The notes under the pieces: generated by a model
Told to the model about the DNA's origin: nothing
The model's database searches: none
The model's input: the letters and a program-made list of their open reading frames with translations, nothing else
Program-made: the position numbers and the translations under genes
In this document: positions 7,736 to 13,694 of the stretch, piece by piece
Position numbering within the stretch: position 1 is the first letter of the stretch
Layout: each line of letters opens with the position of its first letter
Assembly (NCBI GenBank): GCA_905214245.1
Contig: CAJMLO010000018.1
Location: 1 to 18,715, forward strand
Length of the DNA stretch: 18,715 nt
Reading direction: 5' to 3'
Source of the DNA: an uncultured bacterium
GTDB taxonomy: Bacteria; Bacillota; Clostridia; TANB77; CAG-508

Positions 7736-7741
7736 ATTATA
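7736..7741 (-). promoter_or_regulatory. Candidate -10 box for the two-component operon
   Basis: On the minus strand, TGTGATATAAT ends in a perfect TATAAT at 7741-7736, 31 nt upstream of the regulator start. No good -35 box is seen at the right distance, because the preceding terminator stem occupies it. The promoter may therefore rely on an activator, possibly the regulator itself. Confidence 0.45.
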
Positions 7742-7757
7742 TCACATAATTATTAAG

Positions 7758-7797
7758 AAAAAGCTTCACAAAATATTAATATTTTATGAAGCTTTTT
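7758..7797 (-). terminator. Terminator of the xth / AI-2E-family transporter operon
   Basis: AAAAAGCTTCA (7758-7768) and TGAAGCTTTTT (7787-7797) form an 11-bp stem, extended inward by the palindrome AAAATATTAATATTTT across one mismatch. On the minus strand the 3' arm ends in a short U-tract followed by C and UU. It begins 3 nt after the transporter stop codon. Confidence 0.8.
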
Positions 7798-7799
7798 AA

Positions 7800-8936
7800 C
7801 TATTCTTGTGTCTGTTTTATTTTATTTTTATATTCAATATAATCATTAATAAATAACTTGATTACTGCAATAATAGGAACTGCTAAAAACATTCCCCATA
7901 CTCCCATGTAAGCACCACCTACAGTAACTGCAAAGATAACCAAAAGTGGGCTTATTTCTAAAGAATTTCCAATAATCTTTGGATTAATTATATTCGCATC
8001 TATTTGTTGCAAAATAGTAACAACAACTACCATTAATATTGCTTGTGTTAGTCCTCCAGTTAAAAACGTAATTAATGTTGCAATTATAACTGCAATGATT
8101 GCTCCAAAATATGGAATTAAATTAAATAGCCCAATCATAAATCCAAGTGGCACAGCATATTTAACTCCCATTATTGACATTGCAATTGAAGTAATAATGC
8201 CAACTACAAATCCATCTAAAACTTGACCTGCTATAAAGTTAAAAAATATTTCATTTGTTCTATCAAAATATCTTCCAAGACTTTTGTATGTACTTTCCTT
8301 AAACATTGCTCTGCTAAGGTCCCTAAAGAAATTCAGTATATCTCTTCTTTGTAAAAGCACATAAACAGAAACAACAAGAGCAACAAAAAAGTCGAACACT
8401 TTTGACGCAACATCTATTGCACCTTTTGCATATTCTGCAATCTTTTCCATATTTATAAATTGTTTAAAATCAATATTTTTTACTTCATTTACAATATTTA
8501 ATACTTCTTCACTTTTAAATACAGAATCCTCTGGTAATTCTTCAATAGCTTTCATCATTGTTGAATAATATCCCTGAAAATTGTTTACAAAATCAACTAC
8601 AGCATTTGCAACAGCTGGAATTAAAAATCTGAACGCAATAATTATTAAAATTAAAGCTATTAAATATACAGTAAACACAGCAAGTGGTCTCGCCTTTTTT
8701 GAAATAAACCTTGGTCTTTTAAATTTTCTATAAAAACTTTCAACTTTTCTTGATGGTATATACAAAATATATGCAATTAATATTCCTATAATAAATGGCA
8801 TTAAAACTCCAAGAAGTCCTTTTAGCCATGCACCAATTGCTGAAAAATTATCAAGTGTTTTATATACAAAAATAACAGCAACTGCAAACAAAAACCAATA
8901 TAGCCATTTTGTTAATGTACGTTTTTTCTCTCCCAT
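7800..8936 (-). CDS. AI-2E family transporter (PerM/YdbI-type permease)
   Basis: This 378-residue polytopic membrane protein belongs to the AI-2E exporter family (PF01594). Two helices lie near the N-terminus (about 10-30 and 38-58), then a helix at about 84-105. A large extracytoplasmic loop spans about 106-180, and a cluster of C-terminal helices carries the family's Gly/Pro-rich blocks (VPLGFMIGLFNLIPYFGAII and the NPKIIGNSLEISPLLVIFAV region). Despite the family name, individual members move different things, including cations, so the substrate is not assigned. It starts 8 nt after the exonuclease gene, with the ribosome binding site AGGTG overlapping that stop codon. It is the second gene of a two-gene operon ended by the terminator at 7758-7797. 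Confidence 0.92.
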   Translation of the reverse strand: MGEKKRTLTKWLYWFLFAVAVIFVYKTLDNFSAIGAWLKGLLGVLMPFIIGILIAYILYIPSRKVESFYRKFKRPRFISKKARPLAVFTVYLIALILIIIAFRFLIPAVANAVVDFVNNFQGYYSTMMKAIEELPEDSVFKSEEVLNIVNEVKNIDFKQFINMEKIAEYAKGAIDVASKVFDFFVALVVSVYVLLQRRDILNFFRDLSRAMFKESTYKSLGRYFDRTNEIFFNFIAGQVLDGFVVGIITSIAMSIMGVKYAVPLGFMIGLFNLIPYFGAIIAVIIATLITFLTGGLTQAILMVVVVTILQQIDANIINPKIIGNSLEISPLLVIFAVTVGGAYMGVWGMFLAVPIIAVIKLFINDYIEYKNKIKQTQE

Positions 8937-8944
8937 TTTATCAC

Positions 8945-9712
8945 CTATATTTCAATTTCTATTCCAACAGGACAGTGGTCACTTCCCATAATGTCAGAAT
9001 AAATTGTACTTTCTTTTATATTTTTATTTATACTATTTGATACTATAAAATAATCTATTCTCCATCCTGCATTTTTTTCTCTTGCATGGAACATATATGA
9101 CCACCATGAATAGCATCCTTCTTTTTCTGGGTACAAATATCTAAAACTATCAGTAAATCCTGCATTTAAAAGTTCAGTCATTTTACCTCTTTCTTCATCC
9201 GTAAATCCTGCATTTCTGTGATTTGTTTTTGGGTTTTTTAAATCAATTTCGTTATGTGCAACATTTAAATCCCCACACATAATTACAGGCTTTGTTTCAT
9301 TTAATTTAAGTAAATAATTTCTAAATGCATCTTCCCACTGCATGCGATAGTCAAGTCTTTCAAGTTCTCTTTTAGAATTTGGTGTATAGCAATTAACAAG
9401 ATAAAATTTATCAAACTCTAGAGTAATAACTCTGCCTTCTTTATCATGTTCTTCTATGCCTATTCCATATATTACATTAATTGGCTTTATTTTAGAAAAT
9501 ACAGCTGTTCCCGAATAGCCTTTTTTTTCAGCACAATTCCAATACTCATTATATCCATTAAAAATACTTTTTATATTTTTATCAACCTGTTCTTCTTGAA
9601 GTTTAGTTTCTTGCAAACAAAATATATCTGCGTCAACATTATCAAAAAATTCTTTAAATCCCTTCGTTACAACAGCTCTTAATCCATTTACATTCCAAGA
9701 AATAAGTTTCAT
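8945..9712 (-). CDS. xth: Exodeoxyribonuclease III (ExoA/Xth family AP endonuclease)
   Basis: This 255-residue DNA repair enzyme cleaves at abasic sites and removes 3'-blocking groups and 3' nucleotides from duplex DNA. All active-site features of the EEP nuclease fold are visible: Asn7 in SWNVNGLRA, Glu35 in LQETK, Tyr109 in YTPNS, Asp148 and Asn150 in CGDLNVAHNEIDL, the GRIDYF-equivalent WRIDYFIVS, and Asp245-His246 in GSDHCPVG. Length is normal. The ATG is preceded by AGGAG at 9728-9724. It is first in an operon with the AI-2E-family transporter gene. Its promoter (9800-9773) lies between two related imperfect palindromes, one of them in the 5' UTR, which suggests dedicated regulation. Confidence 0.97.
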   Translation of the reverse strand: MKLISWNVNGLRAVVTKGFKEFFDNVDADIFCLQETKLQEEQVDKNIKSIFNGYNEYWNCAEKKGYSGTAVFSKIKPINVIYGIGIEEHDKEGRVITLEFDKFYLVNCYTPNSKRELERLDYRMQWEDAFRNYLLKLNETKPVIMCGDLNVAHNEIDLKNPKTNHRNAGFTDEERGKMTELLNAGFTDSFRYLYPEKEGCYSWWSYMFHAREKNAGWRIDYFIVSNSINKNIKESTIYSDIMGSDHCPVGIEIEI

Positions 9713-9734
9713 TTAATTTTCATCTCCTATCCTC

Positions 9735-9771
9735 ATTACGAATTTTTCCATTTGCGGAACTTTTTCGTAAT
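9735..9771 (-). repeat. Imperfect palindrome P1 in the xth 5' UTR (candidate operator or RNA hairpin)
   Basis: The 8-bp arms ATTACGAA (9735-9742) and TTCGTAAT (9764-9771) are followed inward by an internal loop and TTCC/GGAA. On the minus strand P1 begins about 5 nt upstream of the predicted transcription start and ends 23 nt before the xth start codon. It aligns over its length with P2 at 9809-9846: shared ATTAC, AA, TTCCG and AAAAATTCGTAATGA blocks, with a divergent centre. It could bind a repressor as DNA or fold as an RNA hairpin in front of the ribosome binding site. Confidence 0.65.
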
Positions 9772-9772
9772 A

Positions 9773-9800
9773 ATTATAGCAAATTTTTTTGTATAGTCAA
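9773..9800 (-). promoter_or_regulatory. Promoter of the xth / AI-2E-family transporter operon
   Basis: On the minus strand TTGACT (9800-9795) and a perfect TATAAT (9778-9773) are separated by 16 nt. Predicted start is near 9766. The promoter fits exactly in the space between palindromes P1 and P2. Confidence 0.75.
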
Positions 9801-9808
9801 TTTTTTTC

Positions 9809-9846
9809 ATTACGAATTTTTGGTGTAAACGGAAAAATTTGGTAAT
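9809..9846 (-). repeat. Imperfect palindrome P2 upstream of the xth promoter
   Basis: A second copy of the P1 sequence, less symmetrical: the ATTACGAATTTTT arm starts at 9809 and the partner AAAAATTTGGTAAT ends at 9846 with mismatches. It ends 1 nt before the abiEii stop codon and lies about 43-80 nt upstream of the predicted xth start. The centres of P1 and P2 are about 74-75 bp apart, close to seven helical turns. No U-tract follows on the minus strand, so it is not an obvious abiE terminator. Confidence 0.6.
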
Positions 9847-9847
9847 A

Positions 9848-10795
9848 TCATATAATATTTTTATTATTTATAATTTTATTTAAAGCATCTTTCACTTCAT
9901 TCAAACTAATTTTATATCTATCATTTAACAAATACTTATTTTGCATGTCTTCAAATTCTTTTAATAAATCCTCATTAAATTCTTGTTTCAAATACGTGAA
10001 GTCCTTAATCTTCAAATTAGCTTCAATTCCCCCTTCTCTAACACTTTCTTCTTGCCTTTTGTATGAAATCAGTTTCTTTAATTCATCTTTATTCTCCAAT
10101 AATTTCTTAATTTTCTCTGTTTGAGTCAATATTGTAATATCATATAAATGTTTTGAAGTATCTTTGTACATTTTTCTAATATAATAAAACTCTGCTGCAA
10201 AAACTTTATCTATAAACATTCTTTCAAGTTTTATAATATTTATATCAAAATCTGCTATTTCAAATTGTTCTTTTAGAATTTTTCTTTCATTTACATTAGC
10301 TAATTTATATATAAGTGGCTCTATATTATATTTTTTGTAAGGCTCACTAACAGTAAATGATGTTGCTTCTACTTGTATAATCCCCGCTCTATGTAATGGA
10401 TCTTTACTAGCATCATAAATAGAATTGTATCTGTATATCCCTGTAACACTTCCCTTATTATCAATACATTCATTCTTTGATAATTCTAATCCCTCTATCT
10501 CATAACCTAGAGCTGCTCTTTTTAATCTTTCTTTATTTTTAGTATTCGATTGTTCTAAAAGAACTTTAACTGTTAAATCTATATCTTCCGAAAAACGATT
10601 TGTTGTATCTAATATTTTATATACTGCCGTTCCAGCTTTAAAATATGCATGTAACTCATCTTGATTCTTTGATAATTCTTGCAATATAGTACATACATAA
10701 TAGTCTTTTTCAATAATATCTGAGTCTATTCCTGTTCTTGTATTTAAGTTATCTATAAATTCTCTAAACAATTCTTTGTTTAAATGTAAATTCAC
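9848..10795 (-). CDS. abiEii: AbiEii/AbiGii-family nucleotidyltransferase toxin (type IV TA)
   Basis: This 315-residue protein is of the AbiEii family (PF08843), the toxin of type IV toxin-antitoxin systems linked to abortive phage infection. An N-terminal IIEKDYYV segment (27-34) leads into the nucleotidyltransferase core FKAGTAVYKI (52-61) and RFSEDIDLTV (67-76), with Asp71 and Asp73 as the metal-binding pair. A later IKLERMFIDKVFA block matches the conserved Lys/Asp helix. One deviation is Ala54 where the usual FKGGT motif has Gly. The C-terminal third is helical and Lys/Glu-rich. The start is GTG at 10795 with AGGAGG 5 nt upstream, overlapping the antitoxin stop. It is second in the operon after the antitoxin, the standard order. 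Known members transfer nucleotides to RNA targets or act as GTP-dependent inhibitors; the target here is not known. Confidence 0.9.
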   Translation of the reverse strand: MNLHLNKELFREFIDNLNTRTGIDSDIIEKDYYVCTILQELSKNQDELHAYFKAGTAVYKILDTTNRFSEDIDLTVKVLLEQSNTKNKERLKRAALGYEIEGLELSKNECIDNKGSVTGIYRYNSIYDASKDPLHRAGIIQVEATSFTVSEPYKKYNIEPLIYKLANVNERKILKEQFEIADFDINIIKLERMFIDKVFAAEFYYIRKMYKDTSKHLYDITILTQTEKIKKLLENKDELKKLISYKRQEESVREGGIEANLKIKDFTYLKQEFNEDLLKEFEDMQNKYLLNDRYKISLNEVKDALNKIINNKNII

Positions 10796-10804
10796 CTAAA
10801 CCTC

Positions 10805-11452
10805 CTACCTTGCTAAAACGAGTATCTTATTAATTACTGTTCTACTTTTCGTATCCATAGCATATTTAATTATTTTTTCAAAATTCAAATCATTTTCTAC
10901 AATGAAATTATATATTATTTCATCTGGATTATCTACTTCAATTCCTATATTATCTTTGTTCTCAATTAAATCAAATAATTGTAAATATTTATAATTATCA
11001 TTATTTATCTCGATTTTCGGTTTTCTAATTATAACATTTAAATTCTTATTTTTATATTTATTAAAATTTTTACATTCATTTGTAGCTATATCTATAACAT
11101 TTGGAACTTGAGTAGTCAAATGTACTTCATTAAAAAGCTTTGCTCCAGTAATATATCCTTTTACATTTCCTTCTTTGTCCATTATATACTTATATTTAAT
11201 TATCTGCCTATTTCCTAGCAACATCTTGCCAAATATATTTTCATTTGGAATATAATAAATACCTTGATATGCTGTTTCTATTAAGCCTTCTTTATTCATT
11301 CTGTTTAAAATAGCTTTAACATTATTAAATACTTTTTCCTTGTCTTTTTCGTCATAAAATTTTATAACATATTCTTTAATTTCTTCAATAAAGATTGGTA
11401 TTCCTTTTTTGCTTTTATTTATATATTCTAACACCATATTGTAGCAATTCAT
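10805..11452 (-). CDS. abiEi: AbiEi-like antitoxin and transcriptional repressor (DUF6088 type)
   Basis: This 215-residue protein is the likely antitoxin of the pair. The N-terminal part (about 1-75) looks like a winged helix: a helical segment, then KAILNRMNKEGLIETAYQGI with the YYIP wing typical of AbiEi/DUF6088 proteins. The middle has GYITGAKLFNEVHLTTQVP and IDIATN, the second hallmark of the family. The C-terminal half is a mixed fold that would carry the antitoxin function. In studied type IV systems AbiEi binds inverted repeats in its own promoter and counteracts AbiEii without direct complex formation. The ATG has GAGGGTG 5 nt upstream, and abiEii starts 9 nt after the stop. A large inverted repeat lies just downstream of its -10 box. 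Both genes are very AT- and Lys/Asn-rich. Confidence 0.85.
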   Translation of the reverse strand: MNCYNMVLEYINKSKKGIPIFIEEIKEYVIKFYDEKDKEKVFNNVKAILNRMNKEGLIETAYQGIYYIPNENIFGKMLLGNRQIIKYKYIMDKEGNVKGYITGAKLFNEVHLTTQVPNVIDIATNECKNFNKYKNKNLNVIIRKPKIEINNDNYKYLQLFDLIENKDNIGIEVDNPDEIIYNFIVENDLNFEKIIKYAMDTKSRTVINKILVLAR

Positions 11453-11466
11453 TTTTTCACCCTCTT

Positions 11467-11515
11467 TATTACTATTTTATGATTATTATTATATTTTATT
11501 CATATTATAGTAATA
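11467..11515 (-). promoter_or_regulatory. Candidate AbiEi operator: 16-nt inverted-repeat arms over the abiE start site
   Basis: TATTACTAT-TT-TATGA (11467-11482) and TCATA-TT-ATAGTAATA (11500-11515) are mirror-complementary at 14 of 16 positions around a 17-nt AT-rich centre. The repeat touches the -10 box and covers the predicted start and 5' UTR, so a bound protein would block initiation. This matches the known autoregulation of abiE by AbiEi at paired inverted repeats, but the binding itself is inferred. Confidence 0.6.
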
Positions 11516-11543
11516 TTTTAGCAAATCTTTTAACTTTTGTCAA
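11515..11543 (-). promoter_or_regulatory. Promoter of the abiEi-abiEii operon
   Basis: On the minus strand a perfect TTGACA (11543-11538) and TAAAAT (11520-11515) are separated by 17 nt. Predicted start is near 11508, giving a 5' UTR of about 55 nt that lies largely inside the inverted repeat. Confidence 0.8.
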
Positions 11544-11583
11544 ATATTAATGGTCTTCTTTAATTTTGTTTAAAGGACTAATG

Positions 11584-11611
11584 AAAAAAGCCACATACAA
11601 ATGTGACTTTT
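11584..11611 (-). terminator. Terminator of the G5/SleB-like hydrolase gene
   Basis: On the minus strand AAAAGTCACAT pairs with ATGTGGCTTTT around a 4-nt loop. The single non-Watson-Crick position is a U-G pair only when read as minus-strand RNA, which supports leftward use. A run of six T residues follows. It lies 22 nt after the hydrolase stop and separates that gene from abiE. Confidence 0.85.
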
Positions 11612-11632
11612 AAATAACGTTACTTTTATAAA

Positions 11633-12649
11633 TTACATAGCATTGAAATAAACGTTTCCGCCTATATTAACACCTCTTGCATATCCTGCTGCTCTAAATG
11701 ATAAGTAATTATGATTTCTTTTACCATTTAAAGCATCAATAACAGCTTGTTTAACACGTGATGGATAATTTCCATTTAATCTTTTTCTCCAATGGTTATC
11801 TATAGAATAACAGAACTGTCCTCTAGCTTTATATTGACTTAATGGGTCAGAACCATTTCTTCTCCATTTTGAACTTTCAGCTCTATTTGCAGCACATGTT
11901 ATAACAGCTAAAGCGCCATTATAACTTCTACTACATTCTTGTGCAGTTATAGCACATAGTAAGTCAAGTTCTTCTGCAGAATAACTCCATTTTCCACCAT
12001 ATCTTACTTTGGCTGAACTTGTAGAACTACTTCCTCTTGAAGTTACTTGTTGTTTTGTTCTAATTTCAATAATTTTGTTAACTGGCTTTCTAATTATTTT
12101 TGTAGAAATCTCAGTTTTTTCTATTTCTTTTTCGTTTTGATACTTAACTTTGTATGTTACTTCTTTAAGTCCATTTTTACCAGTTTGAACAACACGATTT
12201 ACTTTAGAACCACTTTCTGTTGATACATCTTTTCTAACTGTTTCAAATGGTATTTCTACTTCCTCAGTAACAATTTTTTCTACTATTTTAGAATAATTTT
12301 GAAGAATATCTTCTGTTGTAACATCTGAAGAATTTTCTTCTTCTCCTTCTTCAATAATTGTTTCATCTTTCTTTGTAATAACTATTGTTTTATTATCAGA
12401 AAGTTCATCATCATATGAAGGTGTTACTTTTTCATCATCTAATAATATAATATGATTTTCATCTAGAATATCCTTAATCGTTGTCTTAGTTGTTAACACA
12501 CTCATTTCATATCCACTTGATAAAATGATTTTAACATTATTTACCTTGACATTTCCTGCCATTACACCAATACCAAGTAAAAATATAAGTACAATACTGA
12601 TACATACTATTTTTTTCAGCGATATTGACGCTTTGTCATTTTTATTCAT
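11633..12649 (-). CDS. Secreted cell-wall hydrolase: DUF348 + G5 + SleB-like (Hydrolase_2) domain
   Basis: This 338-residue exported protein starts with a signal anchor (about 13-31). A DUF348 ubiquitin-like unit follows at about 38-93 (NVKIILSSGYEMSVLTT and TIKDILDE). Next are an acidic linker (about 94-118) and a G5 domain (about 120-200, with EIPFETVRKD, a GKNGLKEVTYKVKY core and the KPVNKIIEIRTK exit). A Ser/Gly-rich hinge is followed by a C-terminal domain from about 218 that resembles SleB/CwlJ-type Hydrolase_2 (LLCAITAQECSRSYNGALAV, with Glu238 as the likely catalytic acid). YabE/RpfB-type proteins share the DUF348-G5 front but usually end in a 3D or Rpf domain. The probable role is peptidoglycan cleavage during growth, division or spore germination. 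A perfect promoter and AAAGGAGG precede it. The spacing to ATG is about 13 nt, with no better start. Confidence 0.88.
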   Translation of the reverse strand: MNKNDKASISLKKIVCISIVLIFLLGIGVMAGNVKVNNVKIILSSGYEMSVLTTKTTIKDILDENHIILLDDEKVTPSYDDELSDNKTIVITKKDETIIEEGEEENSSDVTTEDILQNYSKIVEKIVTEEVEIPFETVRKDVSTESGSKVNRVVQTGKNGLKEVTYKVKYQNEKEIEKTEISTKIIRKPVNKIIEIRTKQQVTSRGSSSTSSAKVRYGGKWSYSAEELDLLCAITAQECSRSYNGALAVITCAANRAESSKWRRNGSDPLSQYKARGQFCYSIDNHWRKRLNGNYPSRVKQAVIDALNGKRNHNYLSFRAAGYARGVNIGGNVYFNAM

Positions 12650-12685
12650 AAGAAATTTGTTCCCTCCTTTAAAAGCAACAACTAT

Positions 12686-12714
12686 ATTATACCATTTATA
12701 TAAATATCTGTCAA
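12686..12714 (-). promoter_or_regulatory. Promoter of the G5/SleB-like hydrolase gene
   Basis: On the minus strand a perfect TTGACA (12714-12709) and a perfect TATAAT (12691-12686) are separated by 17 nt, giving a 5' UTR of about 30 nt. The leader is too short for a riboswitch. Confidence 0.9.
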
Positions 12715-13004
12715 ATTTTTGAATTTTTACAAGAATGTACTAATATACTATATTCTATGTTGTTTGTACAAAAAATATGCTAATTTTATTAAAGTTACAC
12801 AATTCCGATTTTCCATTTAAATTTTCTTCAATATTAGTAAGTTAATTTTTACAGATTTTTATTTAAGAATATTTTTATTATATCACAATCTTATATAAAC
12901 TTTTTCTCAAAAAAATAGCAATGTACAATGTGCTCCACTACTTTATTTAAGTTTTAAATGATACAAATTTTTTTCAAATTTTATTCATACTCTCTTCACA
13001 AATA
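12715..13004. other. AT-rich divergent intergenic region without a recognised gene
   Basis: About 290 nt lie between the promoter of the leftward hydrolase gene and that of the rightward lemA. I see no ORF with a ribosome binding site and no clear hairpin. The minus strand has one isolated TGTGATATAAT (around 12885-12895), identical to the string at the two-component promoter, but without a -35 box at the right distance. Confidence 0.5.
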
Positions 13005-13033
13005 TTGTATATTATAAAAATATATGATATTAT
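13005..13033 (+). promoter_or_regulatory. Possible promoter of lemA-htpX
   Basis: TTGTAT (13005-13010) and TATTAT (13028-13033) are separated by 17 nt, placing the start about 25 nt before the lemA start codon. Composition is so AT-rich that chance matches are likely. Confidence 0.35.
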
Positions 13034-13064
13034 AATTGCAATATTAAAGAAGGAGGAAAAATCT

Positions 13065-13619
13065 ATGTGGTGGATAATATTAATCATTGCTGTTCTTTTA
13101 TTCTTATTTATTATATCTCTATATAATAAATTAGTAACATCAAGACAAAAAGTTAAAAATGCTTGGAGTCAAATTGATGTTCAATTACAAAGAAGATTTG
13201 ATTTAATTCCAAATCTAGTTGAAACTGTAAAAGGTTACATGGGACATGAAGAAGGAGTTCTTACAAAAGTTACAGAACTTCGTACATCATGGGCTAATGC
13301 AAAATCAGTTTCTGAAAAAGCAGAATTAGATAACGAATTATCTGGAACTTTAAAAACAATTATGGCTGTTTCTGAAAATTACCCAGATTTAAAAGCAAAT
13401 CAAAACTTCTCAGAATTACAAGAAGAATTAAGAAGCACAGAAAATAAAATTTCTTACTCAAGACAATTTTATAATGATGCTGTAACAATGTATAATACAA
13501 GACTTGAAACATTTCCATCTAACTTAGTTGCATCTGTTTTCAATTTTAAAGCAGAAACTTTATTTGAAGCAGAAAGTGCAGAGGCAAGAAAGAATGTTAA
13601 AGTTGATTTTGGAAAATAA
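13065..13619 (+). CDS. lemA: LemA family protein
   Basis: This 184-residue protein matches the LemA family over its full length. One N-terminal membrane helix (MWWIILIIAVLLFLFIISLY) is followed by NKLVTSRQKVKNAWSQIDVQ, the signature RRFDLIPNLVETVKGYMGHE, and helical LKANQNFSELQEEL and ENKISYSRQFYND segments. It ends with FPSNLVASVFNF and FEAE. The ATG at 13065 is chosen because AAGGAGG lies just upstream; the longer in-frame reading from 13005 would put that site within the gene. LemA proteins are membrane-anchored helical bundles of unclear biochemical role that are very often encoded beside the HtpX protease, as here. Confidence 0.95.
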   Translation: MWWIILIIAVLLFLFIISLYNKLVTSRQKVKNAWSQIDVQLQRRFDLIPNLVETVKGYMGHEEGVLTKVTELRTSWANAKSVSEKAELDNELSGTLKTIMAVSENYPDLKANQNFSELQEELRSTENKISYSRQFYNDAVTMYNTRLETFPSNLVASVFNFKAETLFEAESAEARKNVKVDFGK

Positions 13620-13631
13620 AACTAATCATAT

Positions 13632-13668
13632 GATAAATGCAATACTTTCTTAATGTATTGCATTTATC
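13632..13668 (+). other. 14-bp intercistronic hairpin between lemA and htpX
   Basis: GATAAATGCAATAC (13632-13645) and its exact complement (13655-13668) form a 14-bp stem with a 9-nt loop. It starts 12 nt after the lemA stop and ends 26 nt before the htpX start. No U-tract follows, so it is more likely an mRNA-stabilising or processing element, or a weak attenuator that sets the lemA:htpX ratio, than a full terminator. Confidence 0.7.
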
Positions 13669-13694
13669 GTTATATGTAACAAAGAGGTTAAATT

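Noticed and set aside
9735..11515. abiE as a small mobile cassette bounded by direct repeats
   Set aside because: The two ATTACGAA-type repeats both lie on one side of the abiE operon, and no matching copy, integrase or tRNA site is seen on the other side.
12885..12895. Second TGTGATATAAT as a promoter for a hidden leftward gene
   Set aside because: There is no -35 box at a usable distance and no ORF follows; in DNA this AT-rich the match can be chance.
12650..13064. ydaO-type c-di-AMP riboswitch upstream of the G5/SleB-like hydrolase
   Set aside because: Such riboswitches often precede wall hydrolases, but here the consensus promoter leaves a 5' UTR of only about 30 nt, and none of the conserved riboswitch blocks is visible in the AT-rich region.
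13005..13064. N-terminal extension of LemA
   Set aside because: The strong AAGGAGG site would fall inside the gene, and the family starts directly with the membrane helix at 13065.
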